From positions 83,017,904 through 83,081,903 of the forward strand of contig OY992538.1 in assembly GCA_963921195.1 (NCBI GenBank): a stretch of DNA of 64,000 nucleotides, given 5' to 3'. A model generated the notes under the pieces. The model searched no databases. It worked only from the letters and a program-made list of their open reading frames with translations, and was not told the DNA's origin. The translations under genes and the position numbers were made by a program. The stretch comes from Pegoplata infirma (taxonomy: Eukaryota; Arthropoda; Insecta; Diptera; Anthomyiidae). Below, in pieces: positions 47,997 to 58,288 of this stretch (position 1 is its first letter; every line of letters begins with the position of its first letter).

Positions 47997-48002
47997 TTTA
48001 TT
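47997..48002 (-). terminator. candidate polyadenylation signal of the LYR/MTRFR transcript
   Basis: TTTATT on + gives AATAAA on -, 48 bp after the MTRFR stop. With the + strand hexamer at 47975, the two convergent transcripts would overlap or abut in their 3' ends. Confidence 0.55.
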
Positions 48003-48049
48003 ATAAATACCAAAAGTTCTGTGATTGCTATTAATTTTTATCTTAACTG

Positions 48050-48550
48050 CTATTCCTTTTCTTTTATTACTGTTGTGGTGTCTTGTTCTTCGCGTTCCTT
48101 CCATTTTTGTTTCATATCCTGTAGTTTATTTTGCCTTCTTTTACGCTCTACTGATTTTTTGCCCTCTAATACTTTTAATTGTGCCTGTATTGAATGTTCC
48201 CCATTGAGGTGCAAATCCAGTTTTTCCAATAACAGTTTTCTAGCCTCAACTCTATTTTTGGAGGCCAATCTGTGTGTATGACATTTAATTAAAATATTTG
48301 TTGGTATATGTCTTAATAATACACAATTGGAAGTCTTATTGACAGCCTGACCTCCAGGACCACTTCCCCGGGTAAAATGTTCCTCTAATTCGTCTTCATT
48401 TAATTTGGGATAACGTGAATAATCTATTTGATTATGTTTGGAACACAAGTGTGTTGTTAATAGAGATATAGTGGAAACTGGTTTTGTAGTATTATAAAAT
48501 GGAAGTCTCAGTTGTTGTGTTAAAAAGACTTTAACTAGCGATGTAATCAT
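48050..48550 (-). CDS. MTRFR: mitochondrial GGQ-domain ribosome rescue factor (MTRFR/C12orf65 type)
   Basis: This is a single-exon, 166-residue protein. Members of this class-I-release-factor-like family act in the mitochondrial matrix, releasing nascent chains from stalled mitoribosomes. Visible features: a basic, hydroxyl-rich N-terminus without acidic residues until about residue 43, as expected of a mitochondrial presequence; LNEDELEEHFTRGSGPGGQAVNK with the catalytic GGQ at 66-68; then NKTSNCVLLRHIPTNILIKC and HRLASKNRVEARKLLLEKLD, typical of the domain; and a highly charged Lys/Arg/Glu C-terminal tail, which in related proteins enters the ribosomal channel. There is no stop-codon-recognition domain. 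The length equals that of the human protein as I recall it. The start lies 26 nt downstream of the stop of the LYR gene, suggesting one dicistronic mRNA. The initiation context has A at -3. It converges on PPIL2. Confidence 0.93.
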   Translation of the reverse strand: MITSLVKVFLTQQLRLPFYNTTKPVSTISLLTTHLCSKHNQIDYSRYPKLNEDELEEHFTRGSGPGGQAVNKTSNCVLLRHIPTNILIKCHTHRLASKNRVEARKLLLEKLDLHLNGEHSIQAQLKVLEGKKSVERKRRQNKLQDMKQKWKEREEQDTTTVIKEKE

Positions 48551-48576
48551 TATGTTTGTTGTTGTTTTCTTTGTGT

Positions 48577-48857
48577 TTATAAAATGCGACCTTTACGCAA
48601 TAGTGTTTCTCCTCTCTAGAAAATATTTGAAAGCAATTAGAAAATATTGGTTTGGAGTTCATATTTTCTTTATATTTTCCATATCTTACCTTAAAATTAA
48701 ATTCCACTTTATGTTTTTCCGTTTCTTTACTATTTTCACGAAATTCTCTGCGCACTCTTCCCAAGAAATACGATTTGTCAGTTAGCTGCAGTTGATTGCC
48801 GTAACGTATCAAATGTTTATACAAACGTAGTACTTGTTGTTTTGATGGTTGTAACAT
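48577..48857 (-). CDS. LYR-motif mitochondrial microprotein (MIEF1-MP-like)
   Basis: Two exons: 48857-48690 (56 codons) and 48615-48577 (12 codons plus TAA), joined across a 74-bp intron with a GTAAG donor and a TTTTCTAG acceptor. The product has 68 residues. It contains the LYR tripeptide motif in VLRLYKHLIRYG, then YFLGRVRREFRENSK and a C-terminal GETLLRKGRIL. This matches the plan and length of the mammalian microprotein encoded upstream of MIEF1 (about 70 residues, LYR near the N-terminus, R-R-E-F-R, and G-R-I-hydrophobic at the end). LYR proteins bind acyl carrier protein and help mitochondrial complexes or mitoribosome assembly; the exact role here is inferred. Without splicing, the frame would run on into unrelated codons to 48531, and the spliced form restores a family-like C-terminus. 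Its stop is followed after 26 nt by the MTRFR start. Confidence 0.85.
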
Positions 48858-49506
48858 TGCTTTAATTAAATGGTTAAATTTTAATAAGTTTTATTTAGTT
48901 TTTTTAAATTAATAATAGATTTTTATGTAAAATCATAACTATTTACCGCATTTTTTTTAAACAGATGTTTTCAACAGCTGTCTTTTGTTTATAAAATATT
49001 TTGATACCGTTAGTTTGACAGTTCGTAATTCTGTTTTGCTAAAACTGTAATCCATTAGTAATGACTCTCAAACTGTTTTAAGTTAGATACAAATTTATAA
49101 ATAAATTGAAAATTAATGAACTGGGTACAACAATCCCTTGTTATACGATACCTTACTATATGACGGTTGTATTTTTTTACGGAACAAGAAGAAAAATTGA
49201 GCACAGACCTTCGAAATTTTAATTCACCATTCAATTTCTCAAATCAAAAATTTTAATTGATGAATTAATTCATGCTTCAATTAATTCTTTGAATTAAATT
49301 TGAATTGTATAAAAAAAGAATTAATTCATTTTGTGAATAGTTCAATTTTAATTCAAAGAATTAATTCATTTTGAATTAATTTATTTTTCGAATTAATTAT
49401 TTTTTTTTGAATTAATTCTTTTTTTGAATTAATTCTTTTTTTGAATTAATTCTTTTTTAGTTCATTTTGCACAGTCTATTTTGATTTTTTAAAACTATGA
49501 AACATT
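48858..49506. other. 5' flank of the LYR/MTRFR locus and AT-rich spacer
   Basis: The minus-strand promoter of the LYR gene must lie here; no unambiguous TATA box or initiator could be picked out of the AT-rich sequence. From 49200 to 49470 the sequence is a decayed GAATTAATTC repeat. No gene is seen on the + strand. Confidence 0.4.
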
Positions 49507-51292
49507 CCCAGGCAGAAAAATACAAACGGGAAAGCGCTGGCAAAGTACCTTTTATGGTCGCTTGTGTGCTGGGAAAGCATCACAGTTTAGTACTCCCCCA
49601 GCGTCCAAAATGATAACCACGGTAAACGGTATGCCGTTGCTATTTTAAAGCGCTTTGAAAGCGCTTTAAAAACAAAAAATATGGTACTATTATAGCACTT
49701 TTAGAACAAAAAAATGGGTCGTATCAAAATTGTATAAGTTCATAAGACACAGCTTTTTTTGGTGTTTATTTGAACAAAGAAATGTATTAAATTAGGATAA
49801 AAAATTTATTGACTAATTTATTAGGATAAACAAATTTTGGACAAACTTTGAAATATTTTCTAAGTCCCGGAAAAAAATTGTTTGCAGTTTTCTTTGCATT
49901 TTGGAATAAAAAAAATTATTAAAAATGGTTTTAGGAAAAAATTTGGAAAATTCCCGAAAAAATGGTGTATTGAACCGAAACGGGTATGTATCCGGAGTTT
50001 AAGGGTAATGTATCCGGAGTTTAAGACACTTCCTCACGAAAGAAACAGGTGTTTTTATATAAAAGGTGTCAAGTTTGTAATATGTAGGTCATTGTGTATA
50101 AGTGACATATCATGAGAACTGTCAAGGAACGGCCACTTATCCTGCAGGGAAATAAAAAATCAGTGTTCGAAAAAAAACAGTACGTTATTTAACGTTCCGT
50201 TCCAAGAACACATTCACTAAAAAGTTTTTTAAGTGGTTGCGAAGGTGTTCGCAAACAGAATTCCGAACGTTATGCCTGTGAGTTGAATAACAGAAACTTT
50301 ACGATAACGTACCGAACTAGGTTAGAAACAAAATAAAGTTCTTTTAGTGTTCTGTTTGCGAACTTTTGAGACATTTTTTTTTTTAAATTTAAAATGGCGA
50401 TAATTGAAAACTAAGCAAGATAGAGCAAAACGGAGCACATTTTTGGTTCTTGGGATCTCCATAGTATCGCCAGGCTTCTACACATGGGTGGACCCCATTG
50501 GGTCCATATTTTGAATCTAAAAAAGTTAGCATTCCGGGAAATTTAAAAATGCACATATCTCGCTAAATACTGCCGACACGACATAAAGTCTAAAAGCGGT
50601 CATGTACTACGAGACAAGATCCACAAAAATGCTTTTAGACTTTTCATCGTGTCGGCAGTATTTAGCGAGATATGCGCATTTTTAAATTTCCCGAAATGCT
50701 AACTTTTTTAGATTCAAAATAAGGACCCAATGGGGTCTACCCATGTGTAGAGGCCTAGCGATACTATGGAGATCCCAAGAACCAAAAATGTGCTCCGTTT
50801 TGCTCTATCTTGCTTAGTTTTCAAGATATTGCCATTTTAAATTTAAAAAATGTCTCAAAAGTTCGCAAACAGAACACTAAAAGAACTTTATTTTGTTTCT
50901 AACCTAGTTCGGTACGTTATCGTAAAGTTTCTGTTCTTCAACTCGCAGACATAACGTTCGGAATTCTGTTTGCGAACACCTTCACAACCACTAAAAAACT
51001 TTTTAGTGAATGTGTTCTTGGAACGGTACGTTTCGACAACGTACGGTCGCTCCATAGTTCCGTACAGAACACTAACGTACCGTACGTTAGAGTTTTTTTT
51101 CGAACCCTGTAAAAAATATTCCAATTGTTAATAAATTTTAATAAAAAATGTATACTCTGAACGGATTTAAATAGAAAAACATTGGCAAAGCGCTTGGAAA
51201 GCACTTTTTTGAATTCATACTACCTTCTACACAAAAAATAAAGTGCTTTGCCGGAACTTTTTCTTTGGAACGGTTGGCAGTTTCTGCCTGGG
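49507..51292. mobile_element. MITE with perfect 12-bp CCCAGGCAGAAA ends
   Basis: CCCAGGCAGAAA at the left is exactly inverted at the right (TTTCTGCCTGGG). Flanks are TT on the left and TA on the right, so a TA duplication is possible but damaged. 'AAAGCGCT' and 'AAGCGCTT' words recur near both ends. A hAT-like foldback (50161-51109) is nested inside. The termini resemble those at 51654 and 40341. Confidence 0.65.
50161..51109. mobile_element. 949-bp palindromic hAT-like foldback (TIR CAGKGTTCGAAAAAAAAC)
   Basis: The ends are CAGTGTTCGAAAAAAAAC and the complement of GTTTTTTTTCGAACCCTG and are flanked by an exact 8-bp duplication TAAAAAAT (50153-50160 and 51110-51117). The whole element is one inverted repeat: arms of about 450 bp meet around 50590-50620 with a spacer of a few tens of bases. 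The terminus type and duplication fit hAT. It has no open frame of note, so it is a hairpin-shaped non-autonomous element. Confidence 0.85.
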
Positions 51293-51486
51293 TAGCTTCA
51301 GTATAAACATTTTGGAAAAAACATTCGCAGTTAAAAAGTGTACACTTACAAGGGAAGTATCTCAACCCTTATGAACCGATTTGCCTGAAACTTAAAATAT
51401 ATATTAAAGAGACGATTTTAAGGTTGGGGTGTCTCGGCTTATCGGCCATATCGGTGTTTAAAAATTTCGTTGTCCCCTTATGCAAC

Positions 51487-51650
51487 CATGTGGACCTTCA
51501 AAATACAAATTATATTTTAAAAATTTGCAATCTATATTTCAGAAGTTTCCAATTATATTTCAAAAATTTCCAATTATTTTCAAAAATTTCCAATTATTTT
51601 CAAAAATTTCCAGTTAAGTTTCAGAAATTTACATTTATAATTGTGTTTAT
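51487..51650 (+). repeat. ~20-bp tandem array 'ATTTCAAAAATTTCCAATT', fragment
   Basis: About seven units lie here. The same array resumes at 53271 after the MITE and the duplicated segment, so the two parts were probably continuous once. Confidence 0.7.
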
Positions 51651-51653
51651 ATA

Positions 51654-52449
51654 CCCAGCAGAAATTTTGCTGAACGTTCAGCAGCTTTTGGAAGGGGAAC
51701 TTGAGTAAAGGAGCGCATCCAATTGCGCTGAATTCATGCATGATTCCCTAAGGCGATGTCCCACTTTAGAGCGCTAGTTGGATACACAGAAACAGCGCTC
51801 TTTAGATGCACTGAAATCACGTGTCTTTAGAGCGCTGATTTAAGCAGAATAAAGATGCTGTAAATTCATGTATCTTTTTAGCGCTGATTTAAGCAGATTA
51901 AAGATGCAGTGAATTCATGTATCTTTGTAGAGCTGATTTAAGCAGAATAAAGATGCTGTAAATTCAAAGTTGAAATAAAATAACTAAAATTTAAAAAAAT
52001 ATAACAAAAAAATTCATTCGTTTTACTTTACAAAACTTTATTTATGTGAAACAAAATGAAAAAAAAAAAATCGGAAGTGAACATCAAAAAAATATCGGAA
52101 ATTTTCATTTTCACATTTTTTATGGGAACAGCCGTCAAAGATGCTATGATTGAAGCGCTCTTTGCAGCGCTGATTAATGCGCAATAATGATGCAGTCAAA
52201 TCATGTGTCTTTGTCTAAAACTCATGTTTTTTTATTCAAAAAGTGTTAAAAATATTAAAAAGGAAAGCAAGTGTGAAATTTTATCAAAAAATAATAACAC
52301 ATTGTAAGTTTTATATAAAAAATCTTAAAAAAAAAATTAAAATTTTTTCCCCTTCCTTTTACTGCATCCCTAAGAGCGCTCTTTGGATGCGCTACGGTAT
52401 GCTATAAACAGATGCTGTGTCGCCAAAATCTCGATTTATTTCTGCTGGG
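51654..52449. mobile_element. MITE with CCCAGCAGAAAT ends, TA duplication
   Basis: CCCAGCAGAAAT at the left is inverted at the right (ATTTCTGCTGGG), with TA on each side (51652-51653, 52450-52451). The interior has five diverged units of TTAGAGCGCTGATTTAAGCA plus 'GATGCAGTGAATTCATGTATC'. The uninterrupted version of its target, GTGTTTATATATTGTTGG, is preserved at 53080-53096, an empty site that supports the TA duplication. Confidence 0.8.
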
Positions 52450-52634
52450 TATTGTTGGACTGTATATTTTATAACTGAATTTTTATTTAGTTCGGTTTGA
52501 GTCCATATTAATTATTTCTGAGAAATAATAATTGTTGTACAATGAGAAAATCTGAAAAAAAATCAAGTGACAACACAGGCTAAGTGGAGATGTCGACAGC
52601 TTTCGGAAGATGCCACCCTTCCATCATCAGCACT
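52450..52634 (+). repeat. ~184-bp direct repeat, first copy
   Basis: TATTGTTGGACTGTATATTT to CATCATCAGCACT occurs here and at 53088-53270, differing by one substitution and a two-base A-tract change. The copies are 638 bp apart. The unit can be read as TG...CA bounded, so it might be a small LTR, but no primer-binding site was identified. Confidence 0.85.
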
Positions 52635-52706
52635 CCTTCGATTGCCACACACTTAATGTGTGTCAGATTAAAATTAGCCATTTAAATGAAACTTTTGAAG
52701 AAATTA

Positions 52707-52832
52707 AGTGTTTCTTCACAATACAGCAGCAAGCAGCTGAGCAGCAAAATTTTTACATGTATTTTGTTGTTGCCGCAACAACAAAAAAATTTTGCTGCTC
52801 AGCTGCTTGCTGCTGTATTGTGAAGAAACACT
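52707..52832. repeat. 126-bp near-perfect hairpin
   Basis: A ~49-base arm from AGTGTTTCTTCACAATACAG through AGCAGCTGAGCAGCAAAAT is repeated inverted at 52784-52832, with a ~28-base loop. No mismatch was seen in the arms apart from A/T-tract length. It could be a tiny MITE or a hairpin-RNA locus. The 74-residue frame across it is not a gene. Confidence 0.85.
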
Positions 52833-53087
52833 AAGAATTGGAATTACTCCTCTTTGTGTTGAATAACCCGTATTCACCATCAATTCGTGTTGTATTCATT
52901 TGGCAGAAACTTAATCCATCTTAACTTTTAACAGAGTTGTATTTTTCCCATTGTTAACCCTTATTAGGACTTTTCAAGTCTTGAAAAATGTCCGTTAGGT
53001 TTGAATTTTTGTTTCATATTTCTAATTCTTAGAAATATTACTAAATTGCAATGTACCTTATGAGTTGTGTATTAATTGTGTTTATAT

Positions 53088-53270
53088 ATTGTTGGACTGT
53101 ATATTTTATAACTGAATTTTTATTTAGTTCGGTTTGAGTCCATATTAATTATTTCTGAGAAATAATAATTGTTGTACAATGAGAAAATCTGAAAAAAATC
53201 AAGTGACAACACAGGCTAAGTGGAGATGTCGACAGCTTTCGGAAGTTGCCACCCTTCCATCATCAGCACT
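53088..53270 (+). repeat. ~184-bp direct repeat, second copy
   Basis: See 52450-52634. Upstream similarity extends 14-16 bp further (TAATTGTGTTTATATA at 53074 and 51638), so the repeated unit was originally longer and the first copy has been split by the MITE. Confidence 0.8.
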
Positions 53271-54185
53271 ACATTTATATTTAAAAAATTTTCAATTATA
53301 ATTCAAAAATTTCTAATATACTTAATTCAAAAATTTCCAATTATAATTCATATATTTCCATTTATAATTCAAAAAATTCCAATTATATTTTAAAAATGTC
53401 CATTTATATTTCAAAAATTTCCATTTATATTTCAGAATTTTCCATTTATATTTCAGAAATTTCTAATTGTATTTCAGAAATTTCCATTTTTATTTAAAAA
53501 TTTTATAAATGCTTTTTAGAAAATTCAATTTTATTTCAAAAATTTATATTTATATTTCAAAACTTTCCATTTATATTTAAGAAAATACAAATTGTACTTC
53601 AAAAAATTCCATTTGTTTTTCAGAATTTTTCAATTGTATTTCAAAAATTTCCATGTGTATTTCAAAATTTTCCATTTAAGAAAACACAAATTGTATTTCA
53701 AAAAAATTCCATTATATTGACACAATAAAGTTTAAAATACAATTTGTATTCTCTTAAATATAAATGGAAAGTTTTGAAATATAAATGGAAATTTTTGAAA
53801 TACAAATGGAATTTTCTGAAAAGCATTTGTAAAATTTTTAAATGGAAATTTCTGAAATACATTTAGAAATTTCTGAAATATAATTGGAAATTTCTGAAAT
53901 ATAAATGGAAAATTTTGAAATATAATTGGAAATTTCTAAAATGTAAATGGAAACTTCTGAAATATTAACGGAAATTTCTGAAATATAAGTGAATTTTTAA
54001 AATATAATTTGAATTTTTTAAATTTATAAACGGAAATTTATAAATTATAATTGGAAATTTTTGAATTATAAATGGAAATTTCTAAAATATAATTGGAAAT
54101 TTTTGAATTATAAATTGAAATTTCTAAAATATAATTGGAAATTTCTGAAATATAATTAAAATATTTTCTGAATTAAAATTGGAAA
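53271..54185. repeat. ~20-bp tandem array with central inversion
   Basis: From 53271 to about 53715 units read ATTTCAAAAATTTCCATTTAT. From about 53740 to 54185 they read as the complement, ATAAATGGAAATTTCTGAAAT. The array is therefore a ~900-bp palindrome. Beyond it, 54190-54950 is AT-rich and holds nothing I recognise apart from a 'TACCCTCCACAATGTAAAA' fragment at about 54907. Confidence 0.8.
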
Positions 54186-55668
54186 TGGAGTAGATCTATA
54201 AGATACATAAGGCCACATGAAAAGTGTATAACCACGGCAACACCTTGTTATTTTCTCGATTAAAACTCAATAATTGAACACCATAAAAAAGTTGATATTT
54301 TCAAAAACCTTTGAAATAAGAATAAATTTAAATTGATTTTGCAACCCAGTAAATGAAAAATTTGGTATTGATTAATATTTAACTTTTATCATACTATACT
54401 AAAAATTGTAACACACAAAAAATAAAATTTATTAATGTGTCACATTTTTTCTCAGATCTATAAAAAAACAAACGTTACAAATTTCCATTATATTTAAAAC
54501 TAACAAAACTCAAAATGGCGTTATAGTTTAACGTTAACACTATGACACTATTTAAACAAAACGACATTCACCATGTTGTATTTCTATGAAAATCATTAGA
54601 TATTACACCAAAAAAACACAAAAAAAAAAAAACCTATGCGTAATACTACTAAAACTAAAACATTACAAACTAAAATTGTTTTTAAAAAGTTGATTTTCAT
54701 TTGTGGCTTTAGCCAATCCGCTTTAGACAGCTTAACAAAAAAATCACCTTAAATTACATTTATTTAAACAAAAAATATACGTTTTTATTTTTTTTGCAAA
54801 CCAAACAGGTGTTGCAGGTCTTATAGGCCGCAAAAATATTGTTACACACATTTTGGTGAACGCATAATGTACAAAAAAATATAAATTTGGCCTTGCTGAA
54901 TCTATGGATACCCTCCACAATGTAAAAAAAGATTACTGCAAAAACCTTTAGAAAAAATGCCGCAGAGTTTTGTACTCTTGCCCAAAATATTAAATCATGA
55001 TAATGTTTTATTTAATAAAAAGTTGTTACGAATAAACATCACATATTTCCAAAAACGATATTTTCTCAGAAAAAAATAACTCCAAGTAATTTCTTAAATA
55101 CACTTGCAGGATTAATTCAATATTCAGAAAAAAAATTAAAAACTAAGAAACAATCCAGACAAAACCAAAAATTAGTCAAAAAAATGCAGATAAATTCAGA
55201 AAAATCACAAAATTTAAAACAAAAACTACTGGAAAATTTAGAGAAACCTGAATATATAACATTTTAACTGATTTATAAGATTCTAATTATTTTTTTTTTA
55301 TTATTTTGATAAGCTTTTATTTATTCCTTTTTTTTATACAAATCAAATAGTCTTTTAATTTTAAATTATACTTAACAATGACCAATACTTAAAACAATAC
55401 CTTTTTCTAACTTTTTTTATAATTTAATAAAAAAAAGTATAAAGGTTTAAAAAAAATTTGGTCTTAACAAAAAAAAAAAATAAACAAGCTAAAAAAAACG
55501 AAATTTAAAAAAATATGTTGACTGATCACGGAGACGATCCCCGGACCAACTGTTTCCGAGTCTGACACACTTCAGCTAGGCTACCGCATAATATTTAAAT
55601 GCCAACATAAACAGTGTTATGTTCTTGCTTGTGGTTATCCGACAATATTATAGACACATACTACAAAA

Positions 55669-57506
55669 TAGAGATGGGCGCGTGAGTGATTTTGACTTAC
55701 TCACGCACACGAAATAAAAGTATTGCTCACTTACAAAATAGTTTTTTCTGCTTACGTTTACACGCGCTCACGTGAGTAGCTAAAATTTTTGTCACGCTCA
55801 CGAAATAATCACGCTTACAAAGACTCACGAAAATAAAATAAACTAAATTTTATTTGACTTTATGTCAAATTCTTGTACAAAAGGTATTTAATTTCCTAAA
55901 ATTAATCATAAAAGCTTATTTTAATCACAATTTTGTATTAGTTACCCTTTAAATTCAATATGATGACGATTTTCTTACTACACCATTTACAGATGTAATT
56001 TGAAAAAGATCAATTGTAATTCGAAGATTCTATTTGTAATTCGAAGATTCCATTTGTAATTCGAAGATTTCATTTGTAATTCGAAGATTCCATTTGTAAT
56101 TAGAATACTCCAATTGTAATTCGAATATTCCATTTGTTATTCGAAGACTCCAATTGTAATTCGTAAATGATCAATTGTAATTCGTAAAAGATCAATTTTA
56201 ATTCGTAAAAGATCAATTGTAATTCGTAAAAGATCAATTGTAATTCGTAAAAGATCAATTGTAATTCGAAAAAGATCAATTGTAATTCGTAAAAGATCAA
56301 TTGTAATTCGGAAAAGATCAATTGTAATTCGAAGATTCCAATTGTAATTCGTAAAAGATCAATTGTAATTCGAAAAAGATCAATTGTAATTCGAAGATTC
56401 CAATTGTAATTCGTAAAAGATCAATTGTAATTCGAAAAGATCAATTGTAATTCGTAAAATATCATTTCTAATTCGAAAAAGATCAATTGTAATTCGTAAA
56501 AGATCAATTGTAATTCGTAAAAGATCAATTGTAATTCGAAGATTCCAATTGTAATTCGAAAAACATCAACTGAATTTCCATGGATAATTTACGAATTACA
56601 ATTGGAATCTTCGAATAACAATTGATCTTTTACGAATTACAATTGATCTTTTACGAATTACAATTGATCTTTTTCGAATTACAATTGATCTTTTACGAAT
56701 TACAATTGATCTTTTTTGAATTACAATTGATCTTTTACGAATTACAATTGATCTTTTTCGAATTACAATTGATCTTTTACGAATTACAATTGATCTTTTT
56801 CGAATTACAATTGATCTTTTACGAATTACAATTGGAATCTTCGAATTACAATTGATCTTTTTTTAATTACAATTGATCTTTTACGAATTACAATTGGAAT
56901 CTTCGAATTACAATTGATCTTTTACGAATTACAATTGATCTTTTACGAATTACAATTGGAATCTTCGAATTACAATTGATCTTTTTTTAATTACAATTGA
57001 TCTTTTACGAATTACAATTGGAATCTTCGAATTACAATTGATCTTTTACGAATTACAATTGATCTTTTACGAATTACAATTGATCTTTTTCGAATTATAA
57101 TTGATCTTTTACGAATTGCAATTGATCTTTAACGAATTACAATTGATCTTTTACGAATTACAATTGATCTTTTACGAATTACAATTGGAATCTTCGAATT
57201 ACAAATGGAATCTTCGAGTTACAATTGGAGTATTCGAATTACAAATGGAATCTTCGAATTACAAATGGAATCTTCGAATTACAAACGGAATCTTCGAATT
57301 ACAAATATAATCTTCGAATAACAATTGATCTTTTTCGAATTTCATCTGTAAATGGTGTAGTTTTCTGTTTTAGACAGCACACAACAATCACGCAAACTGA
57401 CGAAGCCAAAATTACTCACGCAATCTCACGCACGAAATTTTTTTTTTAATCAAGCGTAAATTTCACTCATGATCACGCGTAATCACGTGTCACGTTCGCA
57501 TCTCTA
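55669..57506. mobile_element. hAT-like MITE (TIR TAGAGATG), copy 3, carrying a foldback
   Basis: The ends are TAGAGATGGGCGCG and the complement of CGCATCTCTA, with an exact 8-bp duplication CTACAAAA (55661-55668, 57507-57514). The terminal regions have the same GTGAGTGA-rich sequence as the copies at 32404 and 32865, but the middle has been filled by a separate palindromic element (55978-57360). Confidence 0.85.
55978..57360. mobile_element. foldback element built of 20-bp CAATTG tandem repeats
   Basis: The ends are CTACACCATTTACAGATG and its exact complement. Flanking octamers TTTTCTTA and TTTTCTGT agree at six positions. The left arm (to about 56575) is a tandem array of GATCAATTGTAATTCGTAAAA units, and the right arm is its inverse, turning over at about 56580. 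Arms made of short tandem repeats are the architecture of Drosophila FB elements. All open frames here are the repeat read through (ELQLIFY periodicity). Confidence 0.8.
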
Positions 57507-57949
57507 CTACAAAAAACGTAGTATGTAGTTCTGCATGTAGATATTCTATTTTCAAATATACTGGTTAGTTTTGCGATGATGGTAACTAATCTAATTGGAA
57601 ATGCGATATTTGGTATGGCAATACTGTGTTAATCGAGTAGCGGCGCCTAAAAGTATGTGTTTTTTTATTTTATTTATTAATTTTAAATAATTATCGAAGT
57701 TTAAGGTTGTAATAAAATGAAAACTGTAATTCTCATTTTCTTTTTTGTGTAATCGTTAGCTTATATAGTCAAACTGAGGTGGCGTCCTGCAACTTTTTTA
57801 AAATTAGACCCCAGCCTAAAAACATTATCATGTTAAAAATTCCTGCGAATTTTATACTCTTGCCCAAAACATTAAATTATGATAATGTTTTGCGGAAGAT
57901 TTGGGTGTACTTGCCAAAGCAAAGTTTTTTTTAGAAAAAATAATGAAAT

Positions 57950-58135
57950 ATTACTTTGCTATTCCATGCAAAACGAATTAAAATATCAGTCGAGGACCCC
58001 ATTAAAAAACCAAAAGAGCTGTACATTTCGTAAGTGAGTGCAAAAATAAGTGCAAAAAAGTGTTTTTACATTTTGGAGAGTGTAAAAGATTCGGCACCAA
58101 AGAATATAACACTCTCACTTGTTTTATGTACATTT
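57950..58135. repeat. fragment of calyptrate-type dispersed repeat
   Basis: Recognisable pieces are AATATCAGTCGAGGACCCCAT, TTTTGGAGAGTGTAAAAGATTC and AACACTCTCACTTGTTTTATG, in the usual order but much decayed. Confidence 0.5.
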
Positions 58136-58288
58136 GATAAACAAATGGAAAATTTTTATGCGAAAAGCTTAGACTTGGTGAAAAAGTAATTTTGATAAAA
58201 AAAATGTTTTTTTTTCACGAAAAACAAAATTATGTAAAAAAAAATTTAATGAACCCAAAATTTTTGGTAAAAAAAAAAATTTATGAAA

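Larger units (their letters stand above)
54958..57836 (+). mobile_element. 1.95-kb repeat family, copy C, with nested insertions
   Basis: It starts ATGCCGCAGAGTTTTGTACTC and ends CATTATCATGTTAAAA like copies A and B. It is more diverged, carries one tRNA-like block at about 55515-55590 (-), lacks the middle block and is interrupted by the hAT-like element 55669-57506. Directly after its end a decayed second start (ATACTCTTGCCCAAAACATT, 57857) follows. Confidence 0.7.

Noticed and set aside
56100..57449. Several open frames with ELQLIFY periodicity that look like a repetitive protein
   Set aside because: They are the 20-bp CAATTG array read in frame. The unit plus its indels keeps frames open by chance, the periodicity occurs in both strands, and there is no start context or splice support.
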